Of a stretch of 46,926 nucleotides of DNA, positions 32,382 to 41,381 are shown piece after piece. The position numbers and the translations under genes are program-made. How positions within the stretch are numbered: position 1 is the first letter of the stretch; each line of letters starts with the position of its first letter. The notes under the pieces were generated by a model that did no database searches, was not told the origin of the DNA, and worked only from the letters and a program-made list of their open reading frames with translations. Source of the DNA: a virus; IMG/VR virus record IMGVR_UViG_3300017917_000355, positions 1 to 46,926 of that record. One strand, 5' to 3'.

Positions 32382-33529
32382 TGTACTATATCGGTCTAAT
32401 CAATCTACACGCATATCTAACACAAAGCAATGGTGAATACATCTATCCAGTAAGTAATATATTGGATGATATAGCGCACTTTGAAGATCAAGTTAGACAA
32501 GAAAACTTCAAAGTTTATCTTATGCTGATGGACGTTATGGAGGGCCGAGTCTATTCCAAAGAAGAAGCGAAAATCATAGATGATATCAGAACATTAGTAT
32601 CGTCAATGGGATATGGATACGTATTCGTACTAGACTCGGATCAATTACATCTTAGTGAAATCCCAGAGAGCCCTGATATTATTTTCATAAACCAGCTTAG
32701 TGTTGTTACGTATGCACGTACAATACTCAATCCATTACAAGAAACAAATCCAAAGTGGAATAGCAGTGCATCAAAAGGATTGTTTATCCCCGGTAAGATG
32801 GATAGACCTCACAGGATACACTTAATAACGAAACTTTGGGAAGATCAGTCGCTAGGGCACCTTGAGTGGTCGATGAACATGTCTGCTGACGAAGAAGCAA
32901 GGTGCTTATCTTTATTAGACAACAATGTTGAAAAGTTTGAGTTGTTGAAAAAGGGCTGCGTTCGATCATTAGATTTGCAAAAAGCAGAAGAATATGACTC
33001 AGGTGACTTTGCCTTCAATGGCTTTCCTTATGATGTTAACTTATATTCAGACAATTTGTTTTCTATCATAACCGAATCAGATTTCAGCGGACAAATAGGA
33101 AGACGCAACCATTGGCTACCTAAACTTACAGAAAAAACTTACAGAGCAATTGTTAATCGACACCCATTTATATGCTGCTGGTACCCTGGTATGGTAAAGC
33201 ACATTGAAAGCATGGGATTCAAGTCATTCAAAGAGTACATGCCGATACCCGACTACAATGAGCCTGAATCACTACAAGAGCGAATCAGCAAGACAGCGTA
33301 TAACATAGCGCACTTTGATCCGTCGAAGTATGAGGATCAAATCAGAGAAGATGTTGAGCATAACTACAACCATTTCGTGTCGATTGCAGAAGCCGAGATT
33401 GCGAAGATGCAACGGGTGTTTGACTTATCACAGAAAAGAAATCCTGACTTTGGGATGACACTAAACCGTTTTGTTGGGTTTAACTTTCCCACAACATTCC
33501 TATCTAGAAACTGGGAACCAAAAATCTAG
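32381..33529 (+). CDS. Putative glycosyltransferase
   Basis: A 382-aa protein. The late segment SIITESDFSG...LTEKTYRAIVNRHPFICCWYPGMVKHIESMGFKSF (shown in part) is typical of a phage glycosyltransferase group related to exostosin/GT10-like enzymes: an E-S acidic site, T-E-K-T-Y and HPF...PG...LGF. The N-terminal part has a Rossmann-like pattern (KVYLMLMDVMEGR, YVFVLDSDQLHL, DIIFINQL). The sugar and acceptor are unknown. The start overlaps the metallopeptidase stop. A possible -10 (TATATT, 32369) 6 bases before the ATG exists, but its -35 is poor. Confidence 0.6.
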   Translation: MYYIGLINLHAYLTQSNGEYIYPVSNILDDIAHFEDQVRQENFKVYLMLMDVMEGRVYSKEEAKIIDDIRTLVSSMGYGYVFVLDSDQLHLSEIPESPDIIFINQLSVVTYARTILNPLQETNPKWNSSASKGLFIPGKMDRPHRIHLITKLWEDQSLGHLEWSMNMSADEEARCLSLLDNNVEKFELLKKGCVRSLDLQKAEEYDSGDFAFNGFPYDVNLYSDNLFSIITESDFSGQIGRRNHWLPKLTEKTYRAIVNRHPFICCWYPGMVKHIESMGFKSFKEYMPIPDYNEPESLQERISKTAYNIAHFDPSKYEDQIREDVEHNYNHFVSIAEAEIAKMQRVFDLSQKRNPDFGMTLNRFVGFNFPTTFLSRNWEPKI

Positions 33530-33555
33530 ACAGAGAATCACATCCGTGATACACT
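33527..33555 (+). promoter_or_regulatory. Sigma70-type extended -10 promoter for a leaderless transcript
   Basis: -35 TAGACA (33527-33532), 17-base spacer, -10 TACACT (33550-33555) preceded by TGA (extended -10), then 6 bases to the ATG at 33562, giving an expected leaderless mRNA. It overlaps the end of the upstream gene. Same -10 hexamer and geometry as the promoter at 13042. Confidence 0.75.
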
Positions 33556-33561
33556 GAGTAG

Positions 33562-34152
33562 ATGCTAAAATTACTCGTACCATTACCCAAAAAGATCACC
33601 GTTGCTTGTAGCGGTGGTGTGGATAGTATGGCTGTAGTTGACTTTCTCAAACGAAAGCACGATGTGACCATTGCGTACTTTAATCATGGAACTGAGCATG
33701 GTTACGATGCATTCAAATTCGTTGCCAACTACTGCACAGAAAATCATATCCCCATGATGTATGGAACTTGTCGCAGTGAAAAATGTAATACCGAATCACA
33801 AGAAGAATACTGGCGTAGGGAGCGTTACGATTTTCTAAAAGATTTGGGCCCGGTAATCACATGTCATCATTTGGATGATTGCGTAGAGACATTCATCTGG
33901 TCTAGTCTACACGGCACACCCAAAGTCATTCCATTGACTCGCAATAATGTATTACGCCCATTCTTAACTACACGCAAGGACGAATTCAGATCCTGGTGCT
34001 TGCGTCATGAAGTACCTTGGATCGAAGACAGTTCCAATCAAGACACCAAATACATGCGTAACTATGTCCGAAATGTGATGATGCCACAAGCATTACATGT
34101 TAACCCAGGTTTGCATACTTTGGTAAAGAAAATAGTTGAAAAGCAACAGTAA
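33562..34152 (+). CDS. tilS: tRNA(Ile)-lysidine synthase-like PP-loop ATPase
   Basis: A 196-aa protein with the TilS/MesJ catalytic core: PP-loop SGGVDS (17-22), the substrate motif TCHHLDDCVETFIW, RPFLTTRKDE and EDSSNQDTKYMRNYVRN. Cellular TilS enzymes are longer (about 320-430 aa); the C-terminal tRNA-binding domains are missing here. TilS converts C34 of the CAU-anticodon isoleucine tRNA to lysidine so that it reads AUA. The phage uses AUA codons, so boosting this modification is a sensible role; a narrower tRNA-thiolation-like role is less likely. Leaderless sigma70-type expression suggests early synthesis. Confidence 0.82.
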   Translation: MLKLLVPLPKKITVACSGGVDSMAVVDFLKRKHDVTIAYFNHGTEHGYDAFKFVANYCTENHIPMMYGTCRSEKCNTESQEEYWRRERYDFLKDLGPVITCHHLDDCVETFIWSSLHGTPKVIPLTRNNVLRPFLTTRKDEFRSWCLRHEVPWIEDSSNQDTKYMRNYVRNVMMPQALHVNPGLHTLVKKIVEKQQ

Positions 34153-34184
34153 TTCATATATACTTAACACTTTAAGGAGAACAC

Positions 34185-34448
34185 ATGTCCAGCACTAAGA
34201 CTTTCAGCGGCGATCAAAAGATCAAACTCACACAACTAATCAACGAGGGCATGGCAACCATGCATGAGATTGATACTCTTAATGGTGGTCTAACTGACAC
34301 TATCAAGGCAGTTGCTGAGGAATTAGAAGTTAAGCCTTCTGTACTGAAAAAGGCTATCCGTGTAGCACACAAAGCAAGTCTAACACAGACCAACCAAGAC
34401 AACGAAGAACTCAATACTATTCTGGAGACTGTTGGTAAAACCCTATGA
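34185..34448 (+). CDS. DsbA-like dsDNA-binding protein
   Basis: An 87-aa helical protein. IKLTQLINEGMATMHEIDTL followed by KAVAEELEVKPSVLKKAIRV and AHKAS recalls T4 DsbA (KLKISGYNELIKDI, DELGVDGKMFNRLLALYHK), a small double-stranded DNA-binding protein linked to late transcription. Strong AAGGAGA before the ATG. It overlaps the DNA polymerase gene by 4 bases. The match is by pattern only and the identity is moderate. Confidence 0.55.
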   Translation: MSSTKTFSGDQKIKLTQLINEGMATMHEIDTLNGGLTDTIKAVAEELEVKPSVLKKAIRVAHKASLTQTNQDNEELNTILETVGKTL

Positions 34449-37153
34449 GTTACATTGATGCTATTCACGACCGTGATAGTGATCGCATTTATGTAGTCGA
34501 ACGAACTCCTGAAGGTAAGAGAACCTATCAGGAATTTCCAGCTAACTACGTACTGTACTATCCCGATCCTAAGGGTAAGTTTCGTAGTTTATACAACGAA
34601 CCCGTAAGTAAGTTCAGCACACGCAAACGCCAAGAGTTTGAAAAAGAACGCAGGATTCATCACGGCAAGAAATTGTACGAGAGTGATGTTAACGTAGTGT
34701 TTCGTTGCCTTTCAGAAAACTACTTGGGGGTAGAGCCTCCTAAACTTCACACTTGCTTTTTCGACATTGAAGTAGACTTTGATCCTGTCAAAGGTTTCAG
34801 TCCTACGTCAGACCCATTCAATCCAGTGACAGCTATCAGTTGCTATCTAGATTGGTTAGACACCTGCTTCACATTAGTCATTGCACCTAAGCATATGACT
34901 AAAGAAACAGCACAAGAAATCATTGGTGAGTTTGAGAACACACTTCTTTTCGATAACGAGAAGGACATGTTTGATGTGTTCTTTCAGTTGATTGAGGATG
35001 CTGACGTATTGACTGGTTGGAACTCTGAGGGCTATGATATTCCATACATGGTCAATCGTGTTACACGTGTCATGAGCAAGGACGATACTCGCAAGTTTTG
35101 CTTGATGGGTCAACTTCCCAAGCCACGTGAGTATGAACGATTCGGCAAGACTGAAATGACATTCGACCTTATCGGTCGCATTCACCTTGACTATCTTCAA
35201 CTTTACAAAAAGTATAACTACGAGTCACGACATTCGTATAAGCTAGACGCCATTGGTGAGATGGAAGTCGGCGAGAACAAGACACAATATGAAGGTACTC
35301 TTGACCAGTTGTATAACAAGGACTTTAAAAAGTTCATTGAATACAACAGACAAGATACGATGTTGTTGGTTAAGATCCACAACAAGTTGAAATTCCTTGA
35401 TCTAGCAAATGCGCTAGCACATGAGAATACAGTGTTGTTGCCCACTGTCATGGGTTCTGTAGCTATGATTGAAATGGCTATCATGAACGAAGCACATGAA
35501 AGAGGCTTAGTTGTTCCTGATAAAAAACGAAAGACTGAAAATGATGATGAAGTCCAGCAAGCGGCAGGTGCCTATGTTGCTACGCCCAAAAGGGGATTAC
35601 ACGAATGGGTCGGAGCAGTTGACATTAACTCACTCTACCCGTCAGCAATCCGCGCTCTTAACATGGCACCGGAGACCATCGTTGCTCAAGTCAGACAAAC
35701 ACTAACTGACCAGTACATGAAAGAAAAGGGCGCCAAACTCGCCCGTGAAAAGAAGTTCTACAAAGAAGGTGACGAAGATGTTACCGGAGCTATTCTATGG
35801 GAAGGATTGTTTGGTGCGTTAGAGTACACAGCAATCATGAACCAAGAACGTGGTACAATGCTTACACTTGACTATGAAGATGGTCGTAGTGAAGAAATGT
35901 CTGCGGCAGAGATTTGGAAGCTTGTATTTGATAGTCACAAGCCTTGGATGCTAAGTGCGAACGGTACAATCTTTACGTATGAGCAAGAAGGTGTCATTCC
36001 CGGTCTACTCACACGTTGGTATACTGAACGTAAGAGTATCCAGAAGCAAGCAAAAGAAGCGTATGGTACAGACATGTATGAATATTACGATAAGCGTCAA
36101 CTAGTTCGTAAGATTCTGCTTAACTCTGCATATGGCGCACTGTTAAACGAACACTGCCGATTCTATGACAAGCGTATTGGTCAGTCTGTTACATTGAGTG
36201 GTCGTCAGATTGTTAAACACATGATGAGTCAGATCAACAGTGTTATCACAGGACAGTACACTCACGAAGGTGAAGCTATTGTTTATGGTGATACTGACTC
36301 ATGCTATTTCAGCGCATTCACTACAATGAAGCAACAGATTGAAAGTGGTGAATTAGAGTGGAATAAAGAGACTTGTATTGGATTGTACGATGCTATTGCT
36401 GACGAAGCTAACGCTAGTTTCCCTGCATTCTTAGAGAAAGCATTCCACGCACCTCGTAAGAATGGTGCAATCATCAAAGCTGGTCGTGAATTGATTGGTG
36501 ATCGTTCAATCTTCATCACTAAGAAGCGTTATGCTATCAATATCTTTGATAAAGAAGGTAAGCGCAAAGATAAAGACGGTGCATTGGGTGATATCAAGGC
36601 TATGGGTCTTGACTTGAAACGTGCTGATACTCCAAAGTATGTGCAAGAGTTCTTGATGGACGTTCTAGAAATGGTTCTTCAACACGGCAAGTTGCGTGAG
36701 GATATCATTGAACGTGTGAAGGAATTCAAGCGTGTTATGGTTGCACAAGATAGTTGGACAAAGGGTTCACCTAAGTCAGTTAATAACTTGACTAAACACA
36801 CTATCAACTTTGAGAAGACTGGTAAGTGTGGTGTTGGTCATGCACGTGCCGCTATCAATTGGAACTATCTGCGTAGAATGAATAGCGACAACTATTCAAT
36901 GCAAATTGTTGATGGTATGAAGATCATCGTGTGTAAGCTAAAACCCAATCCATTAGGATTCAATAGCATTGCTTATCCAGTTGATGAATTGCGTCTGCCT
37001 CAGTGGTTCAAAGAGTTGCCATTTGATGATGACGCTATGGAATCTACGTTGGTCGATGAAAAGATTGACAACTTACTAGGTGTATTGAATTGGGATATCA
37101 AGAGTAACATTGATGTTAAGTCCACTTTTGATGATTTGTTCTCATTCGGTTAA
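34445..37153 (+). CDS. 43: Family B DNA polymerase (gp43)
   Basis: A 902-aa replicative polymerase, the same size class as T4 gp43 (898). Exonuclease motifs are FFDIEVDF (D107, E109), GWNSEGYDIPYM and YNRQDTMLL. Polymerase motifs are A DINSLYPSAIR, B KILLNSAYGALLN and C YGDTDSC (D616, D618). All catalytic Asp residues are intact, so it is a proofreading polymerase that should work with the gp45-like clamp encoded next. It is coupled to the DsbA-like gene. A sigma70-type promoter for the clamp gene follows its stop. Confidence 0.97.
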   Translation: MSYIDAIHDRDSDRIYVVERTPEGKRTYQEFPANYVLYYPDPKGKFRSLYNEPVSKFSTRKRQEFEKERRIHHGKKLYESDVNVVFRCLSENYLGVEPPKLHTCFFDIEVDFDPVKGFSPTSDPFNPVTAISCYLDWLDTCFTLVIAPKHMTKETAQEIIGEFENTLLFDNEKDMFDVFFQLIEDADVLTGWNSEGYDIPYMVNRVTRVMSKDDTRKFCLMGQLPKPREYERFGKTEMTFDLIGRIHLDYLQLYKKYNYESRHSYKLDAIGEMEVGENKTQYEGTLDQLYNKDFKKFIEYNRQDTMLLVKIHNKLKFLDLANALAHENTVLLPTVMGSVAMIEMAIMNEAHERGLVVPDKKRKTENDDEVQQAAGAYVATPKRGLHEWVGAVDINSLYPSAIRALNMAPETIVAQVRQTLTDQYMKEKGAKLAREKKFYKEGDEDVTGAILWEGLFGALEYTAIMNQERGTMLTLDYEDGRSEEMSAAEIWKLVFDSHKPWMLSANGTIFTYEQEGVIPGLLTRWYTERKSIQKQAKEAYGTDMYEYYDKRQLVRKILLNSAYGALLNEHCRFYDKRIGQSVTLSGRQIVKHMMSQINSVITGQYTHEGEAIVYGDTDSCYFSAFTTMKQQIESGELEWNKETCIGLYDAIADEANASFPAFLEKAFHAPRKNGAIIKAGRELIGDRSIFITKKRYAINIFDKEGKRKDKDGALGDIKAMGLDLKRADTPKYVQEFLMDVLEMVLQHGKLREDIIERVKEFKRVMVAQDSWTKGSPKSVNNLTKHTINFEKTGKCGVGHARAAINWNYLRRMNSDNYSMQIVDGMKIIVCKLKPNPLGFNSIAYPVDELRLPQWFKELPFDDDAMESTLVDEKIDNLLGVLNWDIKSNIDVKSTFDDLFSFG

Positions 37154-37161
37154 ACTGAGTG

Positions 37162-37190
37162 TTGACTTGCGTAATAAAACCCATCATAAT
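37162..37190 (+). promoter_or_regulatory. Sigma70-type promoter for the sliding clamp
   Basis: -35 TTGACT (37162-37167), 17-base spacer, -10 CATAAT (37185-37190). RNA would start near 37197, giving a normal ~34-base leader with AAGGA before the ATG at 37231. CTAAATAA at 37205 may add a late-type element. Confidence 0.65.
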
Positions 37191-37230
37191 ACACATTATA
37201 ACTGCCTAAATAAGGTAACAAAGGAAAAAC

Positions 37231-37959
37231 ATGAAAGATTATTTACTAGACCTCATTCAACACACTAACGTAGGTGAAATCGACCTCGTCAAGATTGTTG
37301 GTACTGCTACTGAAACAAAGATCGCCGCAAGAGCAGAAAACAAATCTGTTGTTGTTGAAGGTACATTCAAGACTCCGGTCGCTGACTTCATCGGCACATT
37401 CGGTATGCCTAACTTGGCTAAGCTGAAAACTATCGTTGGTTTCGATGAATATGATGACACATCAAAGATCAACGTTACACGTACTCAACGTGACAACGAA
37501 GATGTGCCAACTACTATTCACTTTGAAACTGCTAACGGTGATTTCGTTAACGATTATCGTTTGATGACTAAATCAATCGTTGAAGAAAAAGTTGGCAAGT
37601 TAACCTTCAGAGGTGCTGCTTGGAATGTTGAGTTTGAACCAACTGTTGCAGGTATTCAGCGTTTGAAGAAGCAATCCACTGCTAACAGTGAAGAACAGCA
37701 CTTCACTATGACTACGAATGGTTCTGACTTGAAGATCAACTTCGGTGACCCTAGCACTCACAGTGGTAACTTTGTGTTTCACTCAGGTATCACTGGTAAG
37801 TTGACTCAGCCTTGGAAGTGGCCCGTCAAAGTCTTCCAAGCAGTTATGGATCTGCCCGGTGACAAGACTATCAAGATCGCAGATCAGGGTGCAGTTGAAA
37901 TCACAGTTGACAGTGGTCTTGCAACTTACAAATATCTATTGCCTGCACAAGCAAAATGA
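37231..37959 (+). CDS. 45: Sliding clamp (gp45-like)
   Basis: A 242-aa protein of the T4 gp45 type, near the usual length (228). Two beta-alpha clamp-like halves are visible (VEGTFKTPVADFIGTFGMPN, then FHSGITGKLTQPWKWPVKVF), with the late TIKIADQGAVEITVDSGLATYKYLLPA typical of the C-terminal strands. The trimeric clamp tethers gp43 and in T4 also activates late transcription with gp33/gp55. The clamp loader is at 8227. An early-type promoter is upstream, and its stop overlaps the next start. Confidence 0.85.
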   Translation: MKDYLLDLIQHTNVGEIDLVKIVGTATETKIAARAENKSVVVEGTFKTPVADFIGTFGMPNLAKLKTIVGFDEYDDTSKINVTRTQRDNEDVPTTIHFETANGDFVNDYRLMTKSIVEEKVGKLTFRGAAWNVEFEPTVAGIQRLKKQSTANSEEQHFTMTTNGSDLKINFGDPSTHSGNFVFHSGITGKLTQPWKWPVKVFQAVMDLPGDKTIKIADQGAVEITVDSGLATYKYLLPAQAK

Positions 37960-38345
37960 TCGATTACGTCATGGGAGGCGAGTACCTCAATGTTACTAGT
38001 ACCAGAGGTGCTCAGCCTTATATTAGCACGGGCACTGGTCAACCAATGGTCGGTGCATTGTCTTACGACCACAGTAGTCAACACATGAAAGTCTATGATG
38101 GCAATGGTTGGCAACAGATTGGTGGAGGTAGTGCTTCCATAAATCTGAGTGGTAATGCAATCGCTATACTCAAGTGGGCAGAAAACAAGATGCGAGAGGA
38201 ACAAGAACTCAAAGCATTGTGTGAAAAGCATCCCACTATCAAATCTATTGTTGAGCAAATGAACATGGACATTGCTAACTATCAACATAAGATTGAAATG
38301 GTTAAGATCCTAATTAAAGAAGAACAACAAGTTGGAACAAATTAA
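37956..38345 (+). CDS. Hypothetical protein with C-terminal coiled coil
   Basis: A 129-aa protein. The N-terminal ~60 residues are beta-rich (GALSYDHSSQHMKVYDGNGWQQI), like small virion-type domains, and the C-terminal half is helical and charged (ILKWAENKMREEQELKALCEK...), a probable coiled coil. It overlaps the clamp gene by 4 bases and the DpdA-like gene by 14. It could be a baseplate- or fibre-associated protein despite its replication-gene setting. Function unknown. Confidence 0.6.
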   Translation: MIDYVMGGEYLNVTSTRGAQPYISTGTGQPMVGALSYDHSSQHMKVYDGNGWQQIGGGSASINLSGNAIAILKWAENKMREEQELKALCEKHPTIKSIVEQMNMDIANYQHKIEMVKILIKEEQQVGTN

Positions 38346-39873
38346 TCTATCAAATCAACAAAAGCCTGACTGGGCACTGTTCTTACCAGCAGTGTCTAGT
38401 TTCTTTATTAGTGGCTTAGGTAAACAACGTGAAGGTGAGAACTACTTTGACGCTGCTAGAATTCCTAAAGGCTTCAACGGTGATGTTGAATGCCTGAACT
38501 TTCTAAACAGTAAGCAAGGTCTGTACACTTACAAGTGGGGTCTATACTCTGCTGGTCACGCAAACTTAGATCCTACTAAAGATGACTCTAGTGAAAGTAT
38601 CATTCGCAAACGTGAAGCTGGTACGTTCATGTTAGGTGACTCGGGTGGCTTCCAGATTCTTAAAGGTCAATGGCCAGCAGACTGGAAAGATCCTAACTGC
38701 CCCAAAGCTATGGCTAAGCGCAAAGAGGTTCTACTATGGATGGACACATACATGGACTATGGTATGTGTCTTGACGTTCCTAGTGAATCATATCGCAACA
38801 CCAAAGCATATGAACAGCACAAGATTGCTAATCTAGCTGATGCAGTTAAGGCTACTCACATTAACAATGAGTACTTTATCAACAATCGTACTGGTAAATG
38901 CAAGTTTCTTAACGTTATGCAGGGCTTGACACATGAAGATAGCAATGCATGGTATGAAGAAATGAAGAAGTACTGTGATCCGAACATCTACCCTGATAAT
39001 CACTTCAACGGCTGGGCATTCGGGGGTCAAAACAAGATTGACGTAGACTTGATGTTACGTAGACTTGTGGGTATCATTCACGATGGATTGTTACAAGAAG
39101 GCAAGCATGATCTATTACACTGTCTGGGTGTGAGTATCATGGAATATGCTGTGTTGTTTACAGACATTCAACGTGCAATTCGCAAGTACCACAATCCAAA
39201 GTTCACCATCACATTTGACTGTGCTAGTCCATTCTTCTCTGCGGCTAAAGGTCTTGCTTATTTCAACACAAGCATCGAACACAATAAGAAGTGGGCGTAC
39301 TCAATGACCAAGACTGCTGAGAGTAAAGACTATGCCAATGACAATCGCAAGTTTAGTGATGCTGTTTTGCAGGACAAGATTCATACATCATTCACTGATA
39401 GTCCTGTGACTGACCGAATGTTGTTAAAAGACTTGTGCTATCGCGGTCATGGCTTTATCAACAACCAAGGCAAAGAAACAAAGACTAGCTGGGATACATT
39501 AAGCTATACATTGTTACAAGCACACAATGTCTATCAGCATATCACTGCGGTTCAAGAAGCTAACCGTCGATATGAACAAGGTATTATGCCAAAGATGGTG
39601 TTGAACAAGTTTGATGACAATCACTTAGGTACAGTCATTGATGAAATCTTTAGACTAAACGACAGAGACAAGAGCCTAGCTCTTATCAAGCAACATGAGA
39701 ATCTATGGACTCAGATGCAAAGTGGTAGTCAAGGTCTAAGCGGTAAAAAGACCATCAATGCTATTACTATGTTCAATCAGTTGTTTGAGGAAGAAGTAAA
39801 TACTGTTGAATCCGAAGCTGTTCTTGATGACGAGGACAGTGATGATGCTATCCAAGAAGCCTTAGGAGAATGA
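38332..39873 (+). CDS. dpdA: DpdA-like 7-deazaguanine DNA transglycosylase, TTG start
   Basis: A 513-aa protein of the tRNA-guanine transglycosylase superfamily. LGDSGGFQ (D103, the TGT active-site motif), NGWAFGG, LHCLGVS and TFDCASPFFSAAKGLAYF (nucleophile D296, matching TGT FDCVMPTRNARNG) occur in order. The CxCxxC zinc site of tRNA enzymes is not visible, as expected for phage DpdA proteins, which exchange guanine in DNA for a 7-deazaguanine such as preQ0. That hides DNA from restriction. FolE (44566) supplies the first pathway step. No ATG fits the frame before Met-containing internal positions, so the TTG at 38332 is the likely start. Confidence 0.82.
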   Translation: MEQINLSNQQKPDWALFLPAVSSFFISGLGKQREGENYFDAARIPKGFNGDVECLNFLNSKQGLYTYKWGLYSAGHANLDPTKDDSSESIIRKREAGTFMLGDSGGFQILKGQWPADWKDPNCPKAMAKRKEVLLWMDTYMDYGMCLDVPSESYRNTKAYEQHKIANLADAVKATHINNEYFINNRTGKCKFLNVMQGLTHEDSNAWYEEMKKYCDPNIYPDNHFNGWAFGGQNKIDVDLMLRRLVGIIHDGLLQEGKHDLLHCLGVSIMEYAVLFTDIQRAIRKYHNPKFTITFDCASPFFSAAKGLAYFNTSIEHNKKWAYSMTKTAESKDYANDNRKFSDAVLQDKIHTSFTDSPVTDRMLLKDLCYRGHGFINNQGKETKTSWDTLSYTLLQAHNVYQHITAVQEANRRYEQGIMPKMVLNKFDDNHLGTVIDEIFRLNDRDKSLALIKQHENLWTQMQSGSQGLSGKKTINAITMFNQLFEEEVNTVESEAVLDDEDSDDAIQEALGE

Positions 39874-39874
39874 C

Positions 39875-40090
39875 ATGCCGTATACTAATCGAATCAGAGC
39901 ACTAGAAGAATCACATCGTTTAGCGGACAATCAGTTATTTCAACTTGAGAAATCAGGTTCAAAAGATACTGAAAAGTTAAAGACGTTGAGCGAAGCAAAG
40001 GAAAAGTATCTCAATGAGCTACGACAACTGCGTAGACTTCAATGGGATCATGACCACGAACAAGTTCACTTTGACGATGAAGATACGTAA
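39875..40090 (+). CDS. Small coiled-coil protein
   Basis: A 71-aa charged, fully helical protein (MPYTNRIRALEESHRLADNQ...) with a heptad-like pattern through residues 5-60, ending in the acidic DHEQVHFDDEDT. AGGAG stands 6-7 bases before the ATG. It overlaps the next gene by 14 bases. It resembles small coiled-coil proteins common in T4-like phages; no function is known. Confidence 0.65.
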   Translation: MPYTNRIRALEESHRLADNQLFQLEKSGSKDTEKLKTLSEAKEKYLNELRQLRRLQWDHDHEQVHFDDEDT

Positions 40091-40916
40091 GATCATTACA
40101 TCTGGGTGTAGTTTCAGCGATGCGACTACACCTTATACTTGGCCCAATCAATTAGAAGCATATATTACCAAGAACGTTGATCCTACTGTCAGGTTCGATC
40201 ATCGTGGGTTGGCTAGTCAAGGGCAAGAACTTATCCAAAAGAAGGCTTCTCACGCCATTCATGAAGCATTACTCACTGGTTACAAACCCGAAGAAATTGC
40301 CGTGTTTGTTATGTGGTCCTCAGTCGATAGGAAATCCTTCTATGTTGACAACCCAGATACCATATCCGAAATCGTAGAGAATTGGAAAGGCTCTCAGCAA
40401 GGATGGAGTCTGCAACTTGCAGACCTCAAGAACGACCTTTCCAATATTCAATCTATCGAAACATCTGCGCTATCCAATAACACAATACGGTATAACAAAA
40501 AGGGTGGTTGGTTGATTACATCAGCACATGTACAAGATGAAATAAGTTTCATCAGAGAATATTTCATGATGGCAGCCGAAACAGTGGCCGCGGGACCCGT
40601 TCATACTAGTTTAGAGAATATTCTTATGTTACAATATCTTTGTAAGTCGAAGGGTATCAAACTATATCAACAGTTCTATATGGATAACATCATCAATGAT
40701 ATCGAATCTATGAAAGATCACCAAGCAGTGAAATATCTGTATGATGATTTGGATCGTGAAACATTTATGCATAGTGGTTCAATGCATGGTTATATGAATG
40801 GTAGAGAAGAATTGTTTGTAGGTGTAGGTAACGCTCATCCAAATGGTCTGGGCAATAGAGTCTGGCTGAATGAAGTGATGCTACCCTTTTTAGAAGAACG
40901 TGAATTTTTTGAATAA
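40077..40916 (+). CDS. SGNH-hydrolase-like protein, paralogue 1
   Basis: A 279-aa protein. The ATG at 40077 gives MKIRKIITSGCSFSD, an SGNH/GDSL-like block I (G-C-S-F in place of GDSL); the upstream GTG is inside the previous gene. Block RGLASQGQELIQKK could supply the oxyanion Gly/Asn, FVMWSSVDR a central strand, and AHPNGLGNRVW the C-terminal region. A paralogue at 43525 shares GCSF, the VMWS/IMWS strand, LENIL..Q and HPN. Such proteins often deacetylate sugars; here a role in glycan decoration with nearby glycosyltransferases is inferred. In this copy the usual terminal His after HPN is less clear. Confidence 0.55.
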   Translation: MKIRKIITSGCSFSDATTPYTWPNQLEAYITKNVDPTVRFDHRGLASQGQELIQKKASHAIHEALLTGYKPEEIAVFVMWSSVDRKSFYVDNPDTISEIVENWKGSQQGWSLQLADLKNDLSNIQSIETSALSNNTIRYNKKGGWLITSAHVQDEISFIREYFMMAAETVAAGPVHTSLENILMLQYLCKSKGIKLYQQFYMDNIINDIESMKDHQAVKYLYDDLDRETFMHSGSMHGYMNGREELFVGVGNAHPNGLGNRVWLNEVMLPFLEEREFFE

Positions 40917-40917
40917 T

Positions 40918-41370
40918 ATGGATAATCATCAAGTAACAATGACAGAAAAACGTCAACGAATTAAGCATCATGCCAAACGCATGATCTTTGTAACTTTTCA
41001 AAAAGAGGGTATTCACAAGTACCCCGCGGCAGCAACAGATCCATTACTCGCAACGGGTGATGAATATGATGTTAGCTTTCTAGGAACTCCACATCGTCAC
41101 ATCTTTCACTTCAACGTGGCGATTGAAGTATTTCACAATGACAGGGATATTGAATTCATTCAGTTCAAGCGCTGGCTAGAGAACCTCTACAAAGGCGGTA
41201 CACTTGAATTGAATTACAAGTCTTGTGAGATGATTAGTGATGACCTCTATGAGCAAATCGCTACTCGTTATCCCGATCGTAACATCGAAATTACCGTTTC
41301 GGAAGACAACGAGAACGGTGCTACGATATACTACAACACTCATCAACCCTATCAACAACTCGCTGTTTAA
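40918..41370 (+). CDS. QueD/PTPS-like T-fold protein (tentative)
   Basis: A 150-aa protein; the ATG at 40918 is preferred over the GTG at 40900. The order FQKEGIHKYP (H33), PHRHIFHFNVAIEVFHN (H59, H61), IEFIQFKRWL, then LELNYKSCEMISDDLYEQI and IEITVSEDNENGA parallels QueD/6-pyruvoyl-tetrahydropterin synthase (zinc His, HGH, DF..LK, PT.EN.A, V.E). Two points weigh against full QueD activity: HGH is HRH, and no cysteine stands just before it. If it is active, it would follow FolE in 7-deazaguanine synthesis and serve the DpdA-like enzyme. Confidence 0.42.
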   Translation: MDNHQVTMTEKRQRIKHHAKRMIFVTFQKEGIHKYPAAATDPLLATGDEYDVSFLGTPHRHIFHFNVAIEVFHNDRDIEFIQFKRWLENLYKGGTLELNYKSCEMISDDLYEQIATRYPDRNIEITVSEDNENGATIYYNTHQPYQQLAV

Positions 41371-41381
41371 AGGAAATCAAA

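Noticed and set aside
40014-40076. GTG-started extension of the SGNH-like gene
   Set aside because: It lies inside the small coiled-coil gene, and the paralogue begins right at the equivalent of the ATG at 40077.
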